Shown one piece after another: positions 9,734 to 19,205 of a stretch of DNA of 64,000 bases (its first letter is position 1; every line of letters starts with the position of its first letter). This DNA is from Archangium lansingense (lineage in GTDB: Bacteria; Myxococcota; Myxococcia; Myxococcales; Myxococcaceae). The translations under genes and the position numbers were made by a program. Under the pieces are notes generated by a model that saw only the letters and a list, made by a program, of their open reading frames with translations, searched no databases and was not told where the DNA came from. The stretch lies in assembly GCF_026626635.1 (NCBI RefSeq), contig NZ_JAPNKA010000001.1, forward strand, positions 9,842,501 to 9,906,500, given 5' to 3'.

Positions 9734-12700
9734 TCAGAACAGACGCGGGAAGAGCGCGGAGACGGACTGGCCTCCCGTGCCGGTCAGGCCCTCCACCTGC
9801 CCGGCGCCCGGGAAGGTGTTCTTCAAGCCCAGGAAGTTGTACGTGGCCGAACCAGCGGGGCCTACGTACAGGTAGCCAGGGCCGATCTTGAAGTTGTTCA
9901 CCAGGAAGCCTCCCGCGTCGTGCAGTACGCCGTGCGCCCTCACTCCGGGAATCCAACCGGTGGCCACGTCCAGCACCTGCGTGAGGAGACCTCCGTCGGG
10001 CCCCACCAGGCCTCCCGTGGGGTTGAGCGCAATGGCCTCTCCTGCCTTCAGCGCACCTCCCGTGGCAATCTCCATCGCCTCGCCGTACTGCTTCTGCCAC
10101 GGCTTCCACGTGGACCGCTCGGCCGCCACCAGCTTGCCTTCCTTCACCAGGGCGTCCCTCTGGGCCTCGAGCGCCCTTAGTTCCTGGTCGGAGAACTTCT
10201 CGCGCAGCTTCTCCGCTCCCTTCTTGATGTTCTCATCCAAGTGCTTGAACTCGTAGAAGAGGCTCTGCGCAGTGTAGGCCCAGCCAATGGCCTGCTTGAG
10301 ATTGGAATCCAGCGGACTGACAGGTGAGGTGAGCGACGAGACGGTGCCTCCTGCCCATGCCGCCTGAGCAGTGAGCTTGTCTCCCAGGAATCCGGCTCCA
10401 AACACATACGCGGATGAGGCCCCCAGCAGCACTCCGCCGATGCTCATCAGCGTCGGGTCCTTGAGCACGTAGCCCGCCGTCACGGTCGCAGCGCCCACGA
10501 CGGAGATGACGAAGGCGGCTCCGGTGAAGCCGGTGGCCACTCCCACGCTCACAGCCGTGGCAATCGCCGCAACCACTGGCACGTGTCCCGTCGGGTCCGT
10601 GTTGGAGATGGGGTTGTTGTACACGTACGCATAGCGGTTGAGCGCCTGCGGGTTCCCCGAAGACGGCACCAGCGCGTCCGGCGAGATGAAGCGACCCAAC
10701 TGCGGGTCGTAGTAGCGGGCATTCATGTAGACGAGGCCCGTATCGTCCACCTCGTGTCCGCCATAGCCTCGGCTGTTGGCCACCGAGGAACTGGAGGCCA
10801 GTGTCGCGCCAAACGCCGAGTAGTCGTAGCTGGCCACCTTCTGCCCGGACTGGTTGGTCAGTGCCCGCACCGAGCCCAGGTGGTCCTGGTGGTACCAGGT
10901 GGGGCCGGCTGCGTCGCGCTTGGCCACCAGCAACGGGCCCGCGTAGTAGTGCTTGGTGAGTCCCTTCGACCCCAACTCCACCAGCGCTCCGAAGTAGCGC
11001 GTCACGCCCGAGGGGCCGCTCTTCACCACTCGCTGTCCCGTGGCGTCATAGGCGAAGGCGGTGGTGCCACTGGCCGTGGTGACACTCGCCAACCGGTTGT
11101 CCGCGTCCCACGTCAGCGTCCTCCCTCCTCCGGACACCAGGTGCCCGTTGACGTCGTACGTGTACGTGTTGCCTCCCGCCACCGTCGCCGCGTGCCGGTG
11201 CGTCCCATCCGCGTACTGGTAGTTCCCCACCTGCGAGTTCCAGGTGATGTTGCCCAGCGCGTCGTAGCTGAAGGCTTGCGACTGGTTACCTGACACACTG
11301 GTGAGCCGGTTGAGCGCGTCATACCCATAGCCCAGGTTGGACAGTGGGTTGGTGGCCGAGGACGTGCTCGTCACCCGTCCCCCGGCGTCGTACCCGTAGC
11401 TGGCCTGGTACAACGTGCCGGAGGGGCCTGTCACGGACGCCTCCGTCATCCACTGCCTCGCGTCCGCGTACGTGAAGCGCGCCGTGGTGCCATTGGCGTA
11501 GGCAGCCGTCAGGAGTTGTCCACGTCCGTTGTACGTGAAGGCGTTGACGTAGCCACTCACGCTGCCGAGCCGGCCCACCGTGTCATAGCCATACGTCACC
11601 GCCTCCCCATCCGGGTACGTCACCCGGGCCAGGCGGCCTGCCACGTCGTAGCTCTGACTGCTGGTGTAGCAAACACCCGTCACACACTTCGTCAGCGACG
11701 TCACCCGCCCGGCGCTGTCGTAGTTGCGCGACTCGCTTCCCGACGGCTCCACCACGCTCGTCAGTGTCCCCTTCCCTGCCCCGTGTCCCGCCTCGTCGTA
11801 CGTCCACCGCACCTGCTTTCCGTCCGCCAGCGTCTTCGTGAGCCGCCGTCCGAGCACATCGTAGGTGAAGCTGCTCACCTGTCCCTTGGCGTCACGGTAC
11901 GTGAGGATGTGGCCCGCCTCGTCGTACGTGTAGCTGCTGCACCCCGTGTCCGGGTCACACCCCGCCAGCTTTCGTCCCAGCGAGTCCCAGCTCACCGTCG
12001 TCGCATTGCCCGCAGCGTCCGTCACCCTCACCAGGTTGCCCAGCAAGTCGTACTTGTACGTCGTGTACTGGTACGTGCTCCCGTTCTTCTCCCTCACCTG
12101 CGTCGTCTGCCCGTAGGCATCCGTCCACACCACCTTCTCCCGGTTCAGCTCGTCGTAGCTGGTGACGTACCCATTGCCATACACCCTCTGGCCCAGGGTC
12201 CCGTCCGGGTTGGTGATGGTGCGCAGCCTCCCCAGTCCGTCGAAAGAGAACACCTGGTAGCGCGGTGTCTCGCCCGGGCCGTACTGCGCCGACTTCTTCC
12301 ACACCCTCATGGAGCCGTCGCTGTAGAGCGACTCCTCGACGAAGCCCCCCTCCTTCACCTTCTTGTATTGCCGGCCCAGCCCGTCCTCATACACCTCCAT
12401 CCACAGCCCGTCCCCCGTCCCGTCCGACACCGTGCGCCGGACTCTCTGTGCCCCGGGGTTTCCCCAGTCCAGATAGGCAAACGTCTCCGTGCTCCCATTC
12501 GGCAACTGCGTCCCCACCGGCCTTCCCAAGGCGTCGTGCGTGTACGTGGTGACGTTGCCGTTGATGTCCGTCTGCGACTTCACCAGCCCCAACACACCGT
12601 CCCAAACCTTCGTCGAGCACTGACCCAACGCATTGCAGAGCCTCGTCTCCTGCACGCGGTACGTGGCGTCGTACTCCATCGTCCGGGTGTAGCCACGCTC

Positions 12701-13325
12701 GTCCGTCTCCGACGTCAGGTTTCCCCACGCGTCGTACCCGAAGCTCCGGTTGACGTACCCTCCCGTCTGGTTGTTCCAGTTCCGCTGCCGTGTCAGCAAC
12801 CCACGCGAGGGCGCTGCTGCGTACGTCCCACTGCCATCGTACTCATTCAGGGTCTGCTTCAGCAGCGTGCCGCTCGTCCCAACGCCCGCGTAGATGTTCT
12901 CATACGCATGCAGCCCCATCACGTACGCACCCGTGTTGGGATAGAGCCCTCTCAATGAGGTCCGCTCATCTCCCGCGACGTCGTAGTCCCCATGTTCGTA
13001 CGTCAGGTAGCCGTTGCCGTACTGGTCATACCCAATCTGCAGCAGCGTCCTACGGCACGAGGCCGACAGGTTGCACTCGTACTCCCACCGCTCCGTCATC
13101 AGCGACGTGAAGGGCGCCGACACACTCTCCGAATACCCAAACGTGGAGTACTTGAAGATGCCGCCAGAGGCGCTCCGGTAGTAGGTGACCTCTGGCTTGC
13201 TGATGCAGCCGACGTGCTGGTGGTAGTACGTCTCCGTGTAGTTTCCCGCCGCGTCCAGCACCGACGTCACCTTGCGGAATCCCAGGAACCTCCTCTCGCT
13301 GCTCGACCACAACCCTCCCTGGTAC
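9734..13325 (-). repeat. 3.6-kb direct repeat, copy B
   Basis: Second copy of the YD-shell repeat. It is near-identical to copies A and C from about 10500 to 13325, but clearly diverged in the last ~600 coding bases (9734-10330). Confidence 0.85.
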
Positions 13326-15526
13326 TGATAGCGGGTGGTGGAGGAGGCACCGCGGCCATCCTCCTGCGTGACGGCCGAGACCGTCTGCAAGATGAAGCCC
13401 TCGGGCAGGTACGTGTTGGACCAGGCGCTCGAGGAGCTGTACTGCACGCGAGTCACCCCGCCCAGGCTGTTGCGCACCACGCTCAGCAGATCCGGGAGCG
13501 GGCCACTGGACAGGCGAGTCCTCCAGCCATTCCACCACGGCCGGGTATGGGCCAGATCCGTCTTGCCATCCCCATCCAGGTCGCCCGCAATGACATGGTT
13601 GTAGGAGTCCGCGTCCATGATGTCCGCGTCGGTGCCCCAGTGGAGGCTGTTGAAGCCATTACCCGTGGACAGGCGTACCTTCCAGGCGTTCCAGCGCGGG
13701 CGGGTATGGGCGATGTCCGTCTTGCCATCCCCGTTGAAGTCCCCGGTGCGGACGTAGTTGTAGCCATCGGTCTCCATCTGGTCGATATCCGTGCCCCAGT
13801 GGAGACTGGTGAAGCCATTGCCCGTGGACAGGCGCACCTTCCAGGCGTTCCAGCGCGGACGGGTATGAGCAATGTCCGTCTTGCCATCGCCATTGAAATC
13901 CCCGGTGACGACGCGGTTGTGGCCATCGGTCTCCAGCTGGTCGATATCCGTGCCCCAGTGGAGACTGCTGAAGCCATTGCCCGTGGACAGGCGCACCTTC
14001 CAGGCGTTCCAGCGGGGGCGGGTATAGGCGATGTCCGTCTTGCCATCCCCGTTGAAGTCCCCCGTGACGACGCGGTTGTGGCCATCGGTCTCCAGCTGGT
14101 CGATATCCGTGCCCCAGTGGAGGCTGGTGAAGCCATTGCCCGTGGACAGGCGCACCTTCCAGGCGTTCCAGCGCGGACGGGTATGGGCGATGTCCGTCTT
14201 GCCATCCCCGTTGAAATCCCCGGTGACGACGTAGTTGTTGCCATCGGAGTCCATCTGGTCGACATCCGTCATCCAGGCGCTGCTGGTGAAGCCATTGCCC
14301 GTGGACAGGCGCATCCTCCAGCCATTCCAGGCGGGACGGGTGTGAGCGATGTCCGTCTTGCCATCTCCGTTGAAGTCCCCGGTGATGACGTAGTTGTTGC
14401 CATCGGCGTCCATCAGGTCGGCATCCGTGCCCCAGTGGAGGCTGGTGAAGCCATTGCCCGTGGACAGGCGCACCTTCCAGGCGTTCCAGCGCGGGCGGGT
14501 TTGGGCAATGTCCGTGCGCCCATCCCCGTTGAAGTCCCCGGTGACGACGTAGTCGTAGCTATCGGCGTCCATCTGGTCGGCGTCCGTCATCCAGGCACTG
14601 GAGGCGAGGCCACCCGGGCTCGTCTGGTACTCGAGTGTTGTGGCGGGCATGCTCGAGCCGCCCGTCACCGTGCCAGCGCCATCCAGCGTGGCGTCACTCC
14701 CGTACTGCCGCACGCTCTGCAGGAGCGAGCGCCCGGAGCTGGAGCTCGTGGTGTACGTGAGTTGATAGGCCCGTACACGGCGGCCACTCGTCGTCACATC
14801 TACCGTCTTGAGCCGGTACCAGGTGGCGCCCAGGATGTTGGAGCCAGTGCCATAGGTGACCGGATCGGGCCGCGCCTCGCGGTACAGCTTCACGAGCGTG
14901 CCGTTGTAGCTGATGCTGTCCGGGTAGCACTCTTGCACCGGGCTGCCGTCACACCACCAGCCATAGTTGACGGTGTTGCCGGACGTGTCCGTCACGCTGC
15001 TCACACCCCAGCGGTAGGTGCCGTGGGCAGTCTGGAAGAGCGGCACGTAGGCCTGGCGCGTGCCGTCCTTGCGCCACACCGTCCAGGTGTTGGCCGCGGC
15101 ATCGAACTTGATTCGCTGGTAGCTCTCGATACGGGTGGCATGCGTGCCACCCGTGGTGCAGCTCGGGCTGGGACTGCCCGCCGTGCACGCCCCCAACTCC
15201 TGCCCGTCCAGCAGGAAGAGGTCGCTGCCGTCATAACGTGGCACGCCCTTGCCGGAGCTGGCCCGTCCAACGGTGGAGAAGCCCTCCAGGCCCCAGCCGA
15301 CGCCCGCCGCGCCGCCTCCTCCCGCCGAGCTGTAGGAGAGTCGCAGCGACGGCTCCAGCCCATGGAAGATGGGGACAGCGATCGGCTCCGCGGTGGAGAA
15401 CGCTCCGTAATACGTGTCCACCAACGCGGATTGATTCGAGGAAGACTCGGCGAGCGCAGACCCACCCACCAGCCCGGTCAGTAATAGGAAGGCCCACGAC
15501 TGCGAGCCGGGATATCGATTGCTCAT
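9734..15526 (-). CDS. YD-repeat/Rhs protein, copy B (53-residue blades)
   Basis: A 1,930-residue paralogue of copy A. The start MSNRYPGSQS follows GGAGAA, and the Sec signal ends about residue 27. The SpvB-like segment is followed by seven 53-residue FG-GAP units (TGDFNGDGKTDIAHTRP type, ~310-680), quite unlike those of copies A and C. The YD-repeat shell is then almost the same as in the others and ends in the RYYDP...DPTGH hallmark near residue 1644. The ~286-residue tail keeps two hydrophobic stretches and HGVLHD. In its last ~180 residues it has diverged from the tail shared by A and C, with a changed charged helix and an extra segment near the end. It sits 82 bases downstream of copy C and 83 upstream of copy A, so the three are probably co-transcribed. 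Role unknown; export is likely. Confidence 0.9.
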   Translation of the reverse strand: MSNRYPGSQSWAFLLLTGLVGGSALAESSSNQSALVDTYYGAFSTAEPIAVPIFHGLEPSLRLSYSSAGGGGAAGVGWGLEGFSTVGRASSGKGVPRYDGSDLFLLDGQELGACTAGSPSPSCTTGGTHATRIESYQRIKFDAAANTWTVWRKDGTRQAYVPLFQTAHGTYRWGVSSVTDTSGNTVNYGWWCDGSPVQECYPDSISYNGTLVKLYREARPDPVTYGTGSNILGATWYRLKTVDVTTSGRRVRAYQLTYTTSSSSGRSLLQSVRQYGSDATLDGAGTVTGGSSMPATTLEYQTSPGGLASSAWMTDADQMDADSYDYVVTGDFNGDGRTDIAQTRPRWNAWKVRLSTGNGFTSLHWGTDADLMDADGNNYVITGDFNGDGKTDIAHTRPAWNGWRMRLSTGNGFTSSAWMTDVDQMDSDGNNYVVTGDFNGDGKTDIAHTRPRWNAWKVRLSTGNGFTSLHWGTDIDQLETDGHNRVVTGDFNGDGKTDIAYTRPRWNAWKVRLSTGNGFSSLHWGTDIDQLETDGHNRVVTGDFNGDGKTDIAHTRPRWNAWKVRLSTGNGFTSLHWGTDIDQMETDGYNYVRTGDFNGDGKTDIAHTRPRWNAWKVRLSTGNGFNSLHWGTDADIMDADSYNHVIAGDLDGDGKTDLAHTRPWWNGWRTRLSSGPLPDLLSVVRNSLGGVTRVQYSSSSAWSNTYLPEGFILQTVSAVTQEDGRGASSTTRYQYQGGLWSSSERRFLGFRKVTSVLDAAGNYTETYYHQHVGCISKPEVTYYRSASGGIFKYSTFGYSESVSAPFTSLMTERWEYECNLSASCRRTLLQIGYDQYGNGYLTYEHGDYDVAGDERTSLRGLYPNTGAYVMGLHAYENIYAGVGTSGTLLKQTLNEYDGSGTYAAAPSRGLLTRQRNWNNQTGGYVNRSFGYDAWGNLTSETDERGYTRTMEYDATYRVQETRLCNALGQCSTKVWDGVLGLVKSQTDINGNVTTYTHDALGRPVGTQLPNGSTETFAYLDWGNPGAQRVRRTVSDGTGDGLWMEVYEDGLGRQYKKVKEGGFVEESLYSDGSMRVWKKSAQYGPGETPRYQVFSFDGLGRLRTITNPDGTLGQRVYGNGYVTSYDELNREKVVWTDAYGQTTQVREKNGSTYQYTTYKYDLLGNLVRVTDAAGNATTVSWDSLGRKLAGCDPDTGCSSYTYDEAGHILTYRDAKGQVSSFTYDVLGRRLTKTLADGKQVRWTYDEAGHGAGKGTLTSVVEPSGSESRNYDSAGRVTSLTKCVTGVCYTSSQSYDVAGRLARVTYPDGEAVTYGYDTVGRLGSVSGYVNAFTYNGRGQLLTAAYANGTTARFTYADARQWMTEASVTGPSGTLYQASYGYDAGGRVTSTSSATNPLSNLGYGYDALNRLTSVSGNQSQAFSYDALGNITWNSQVGNYQYADGTHRHAATVAGGNTYTYDVNGHLVSGGGRTLTWDADNRLASVTTASGTTAFAYDATGQRVVKSGPSGVTRYFGALVELGSKGLTKHYYAGPLLVAKRDAAGPTWYHQDHLGSVRALTNQSGQKVASYDYSAFGATLASSSSVANSRGYGGHEVDDTGLVYMNARYYDPQLGRFISPDALVPSSGNPQALNRYAYVYNNPISNTDPTGHVPVVAAIATAVSVGVATGFTGAAFVISVVGAATVTAGYVLKDPTLMSIGGVLLGASSAYVFGAGFLGDKLTAQAAWAGGTVSSLTSPVSPLDSNLKQAIGWAYTAQSLFYEFKHLDENIKKGAEKLREKFSDQELRALEAQRDALVKEGKLVAAERSTWKPWQKQYGEAMEIATGGALKAGEAIALNPTGGLVGPDGGLLTQVLDVATGWIPGVRAHGVLHDAGGFLVNNFKIGPGYLYVGPAGSATYNFLGLKNTFPGAGQVEGLTGTGGQSVSALFPRLF
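13490..14610 (-). repeat. Seven 159-bp tandem repeats (propeller B)
   Basis: In-frame repeats with a 159-base period (the GTCGATATCCGTGCCCCAGT element at 13781 recurs at 13940). They encode seven 53-residue units. Neighbouring units are almost identical in DNA, suggesting recent homogenisation. Confidence 0.88.
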
Positions 15527-15567
15527 GGCTTCTCCAGCAACAGGTGCCGCTGAACTCGAAGCGGGCA

Positions 15568-15591
15568 GGCCCCCCTGCGGCGGGAGGGGCC
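15568..15591 (-). terminator. Intercistronic hairpin between Rhs copies C and B
   Basis: GGCCCC and GGGGCC pair around a 12-base loop, about 18 bases past the stop of copy C. It is at the same place as the hairpin between B and A but with different stem bases. Confidence 0.35.
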
Positions 15592-15608
15592 CACCACCTA
15601 ACCGTTAC

Positions 15609-18600
15609 TCAGAACAGACGAGGGAAGATGGCGGAGACGGAGTTGCCACCCGTACCGGCAATTCCTTCCACCTGGCCGGCGATGGGCAACGTCTTCGACA
15701 TGCCGAAGAAGTTGTAGCCCAGGTACAGGTACCCGGGGCCCACCCCGAAGCCGTCCCTGCCAGCCAGGAAGCCCGCCGCGTCATGCAGCACGCCGTGGGC
15801 CTTCACTCCCGGAATCCACCCGGTGGTGACTTCCAACGCCTGCGTCATCCACCCGTCTCCCGGCCCCACCAGTCCTCCGCTCGGGTTGAGCGCAATGGCC
15901 TCTCCCGCGGAGAGAGCACCCTGCGTCATGCGCTCCATCGCCTCTCCGTACTGCCTCTGCCACGGCTTCCAGGCGCTCGGGTTGTCCCTCAGCGCCCGGT
16001 TCGCATCCGTCAGTCCGTCCAGCTTCCCCTGCTTCTGCGCCAGGATTGTCGCCCTGTCCTGCTCCGTCAGCCTCTCCCTCATCTGGTCCGCCCCCGTCCG
16101 GATGTTCTCGTCCATGTGTTTGAACTCATGGAAGAGACTCTGCGCCGTGTAGGCCAGACCAATGGCTTGCTTGAGCTGCGGGTCCAACGGACTGACGGGT
16201 GAGGTGAGCGCGGATACCGAGCCTCCTACCCACGCCGCCTGTGCTGTGAACTTGTCGGCGAGGAATCCCGCTCCAAACACATACGCCGACGAGGCCCCCA
16301 GCAGCACTCCGCCGATGCTCATCAACATCGGGTCCTTGAGCACGTAGCCCGCTGTCACGGTCGCAGCGCCCACCACGGAGATGACGAAGGCCGCCCCGGT
16401 GAAGCTGGTAGCCACTCCCACGCTCACGGCCGTGGCAATCGCCGCCACCACCGGCACGTGTCCCGTCGGGTCCGTGTTGGAGATGGGGTTGTTGTACACG
16501 TACGCGTAACGGTTGAGCGCCTGCGGGTTGCCCGAGGACGGCACCAGCGCGTCCGGCGAGATGAAGCGGCCCAGCTGCGGGTCGTAGTAGCGGGCATTCA
16601 TGTACACGAGGCCCGTCTCGTCCACCTCGTGTCCGCCGTAGCCCCGGCTGTTGGCCACCAGGGCCCCCGTGGTGCTGGAGGCCACCGTCGCGCCAAAGGC
16701 CGAGTAGTCGTAGCTGGCTACCTTCTGCCCCGCCTGGTTGGTGAGGGCGCGCACCGAGCCCAGGTGGTCCTGGTGGTACCAGGTGGGGCCGATAGCGTCT
16801 CGTCTAGCCACCAGCAACGGTCCCGCGTAGTAGTTCTTGGCGAACCCCCTGGACCCCAGCTCCACCAGCGCGCCGAAGTAGCGCGTCACGCCCGAGGGGC
16901 CGCTCTTCACCACTCGCTGTCCCGTGGCGTCATAGGCGAAGGCGGTGGTGCCGCTGGCCGTGGTGACACTCGCCAACCGGTTGTCCGCGTCCCACGTCAG
17001 CGTCCTCCCTCCTCCGGACACCAGGTGCCCGTTGGCGTCGTACGTGTACGTGTTTCCTCCCGCCACCGTCGCCGCATGCCGGTGCGTCCCATCCGCGTAC
17101 TGGTAGTTCCCCACCTGCGAGTTCCAGGTGATGTTGCCCAGCGCGTCGTAGCTGAAGGCCTGTGACTGGTTGCCCGTCACGCTCGTAAGGCGGTTGAGGG
17201 CGTCATACCCATAGCCCAGGTTGGACAACGAGTTGGTGGCCGAGGACATGCTCGTCACCCGTCCTCCCGCGTCGTAACCGTACCCGGCCTGGTACAGCGT
17301 CCCCTCGGGGCCCGTCACCGACGCTTCCGTCATCCACTGCCGCACGTCCGAGTACGTGAAGCGCGCCGTGGTGCCGTTGGCGTAAGCAGCAGTCAGGAGT
17401 TGTCCACGCCCGTTGTAGGTGAAGGCGTTGACATAGCCACTCACGCTGCCCAGCCGGCCCGCCGTGTCATAGCCATACGTCACCGCCTCCCCGTCCGGGT
17501 ACGTCACCCGGGCCAGGCGGCCCGCCACGTCGTAGCTCTGACTGCTGGTGTAGCAAACACCCGTCACGCACTTCGTCAGCGACGTCACACGCCCGGCACT
17601 GTCGTAGTTGCGCGACTCGCTGCCAGACGGCTCCATCACGCTCGTCAGTGTCCCCTTCCCCGCCCCGTGTCCCGCCTCGTCGTACGTCCACCGCACCTGC
17701 TTTCCGTCCGCCAGCGTCTTCGTGAGCCTCCGTCCGAGCACATCGTAGGTGAAGCTGCTCACCTGTCCCTTGGCATCACGGTACGTGAGGATGTGGCCCG
17801 CCTCGTCATACGTGTAGCTGCTGCACCCCGTGTCCGGGTCGCACCCCGCCAGCTTTCGTCCCAGCGAGTCCCAGCTCACCGTCGTCGCGTTGCCCGCCGC
17901 GTCCGTCACCCTCACCAGGTTGCCCAGCAAGTCGTACTTGTACGTCGTGTACTGGTACGTGCTGCCGTTCTTCTCTCGCACCTGTGTCGTCTGCCCGTAG
18001 GCATCCGTCCACACCACCTTCTCCCGGTTCAGCTCGTCGTAGCTGGTGACGTACCCATTGCCATACACCCTCTGGCCCAGGGTCCCGTCCGGGTTGGTGA
18101 TGGTTCGCAGCCGTCCCAGTCCGTCGAAGGAGAACACCTGGTAGCGCGGCGTCTCTCCCGGGCCGTACTGCGCCGACTTCTTCCACACCCTCGTGGAGCC
18201 ATCGCTGTAGAGCGTCTCCTGGGCGTAGCCCCCCTCCTTCACCGTCCTGTACTGTCTCCCCAGCCCGTCCTCGTACACCTCCATCCACAGCCCGTCCGCC
18301 GTTCCGTCCGACAGCGTGCGCCGAATCCTCTGCGCCCCGGGGTTTCCCCAGTCCAGGTACGCGAACGTCTCCGTGCTTCCGTCCGGCAGCAGTGTGCTCA
18401 CCGGCCTTCCCAGCGCATCGTGCGTGTACGTGGTGACGTTGCCGTTGATGTCCGTCTGCGACTTCACCAGTCCCTGTGCCGCGTCCCACGTCTTCGTCGA
18501 GCACTGGCCCAACGCGTTGCACCGTCTCGTCTCCCGCACGTGGTACGTGGCGTCGTACTCCATCGTCCGGGTGTAGCCACGCTCGTCTGTCTCCGACGTC

Positions 18601-19205
18601 AGGTTTCCCCACGCGTCGTACCCGAAGCTCCGGTTGACGTACCCTCCCGTCTGGTTGTTCCACGCCCTCTGCCTCGTCAACCTCCCCTTCGTCGGCGCCG
18701 CCGCGTACGTCCCGTTTCCGTCGTACTCGCTCAGCGTCTGCTTCAGCAGCGTGCCGCTCGTCCCAACGCCCGCGTAGATGTTCTCGTACGCATGCAGCCC
18801 CACCACGTACGCTCCCGTGTTGGGGTACAGCCCTCTCAATGAGGTCCGCTCATCTCCCGCCGCGTCGTAGTCCCCGTGCTCGTACGTCAGGTAGCCGTTG
18901 CCGTACTGGTCATACCCAATCTGCAGCAGCGTCCTGCGGCACGACGCCGACAGGTTGCACTCGTACTCCCACCGCTCCGTCATCAACGACGTGAAGGGCG
19001 CCGATGCGCTCTCCGAATACCCAAACGTGGAGTACTTGAAGAGGCTCCCCGAGGCATTCCGGTAGTAGGTGACCTCCGGCTTGCTGATGCACCCCACGTG
19101 CTGGTGGTAGTACGTCTCCGTGTAGTTTCCCGCCGCGTCCAGCACCGACGTCACCTTGCGGAACCCCAGGAACCTCCTCTCGCTGCTCGACCACAACCCT
19201 CCCTG
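15609..19205 (-). repeat. 3.6-kb direct repeat, copy C
   Basis: Third copy. Near-identical to copy A throughout (for example 15780-16320 against 3720-4260, with only a handful of differences) and to copy B outside the tail. The match ends abruptly at about 19205. Confidence 0.88.

Noticed and set aside
9651..10109. Upstream extension of copy A by 153 residues
   Set aside because: Reads backwards into copy B coding DNA and lacks a ribosome site; the signal peptide starts at 9650.
12992..15484. 830-residue plus-strand frame through the copy B repeats
   Set aside because: Arises from translating the 159-bp repeat in antisense; no known motif. The same holds for 18876-21275.
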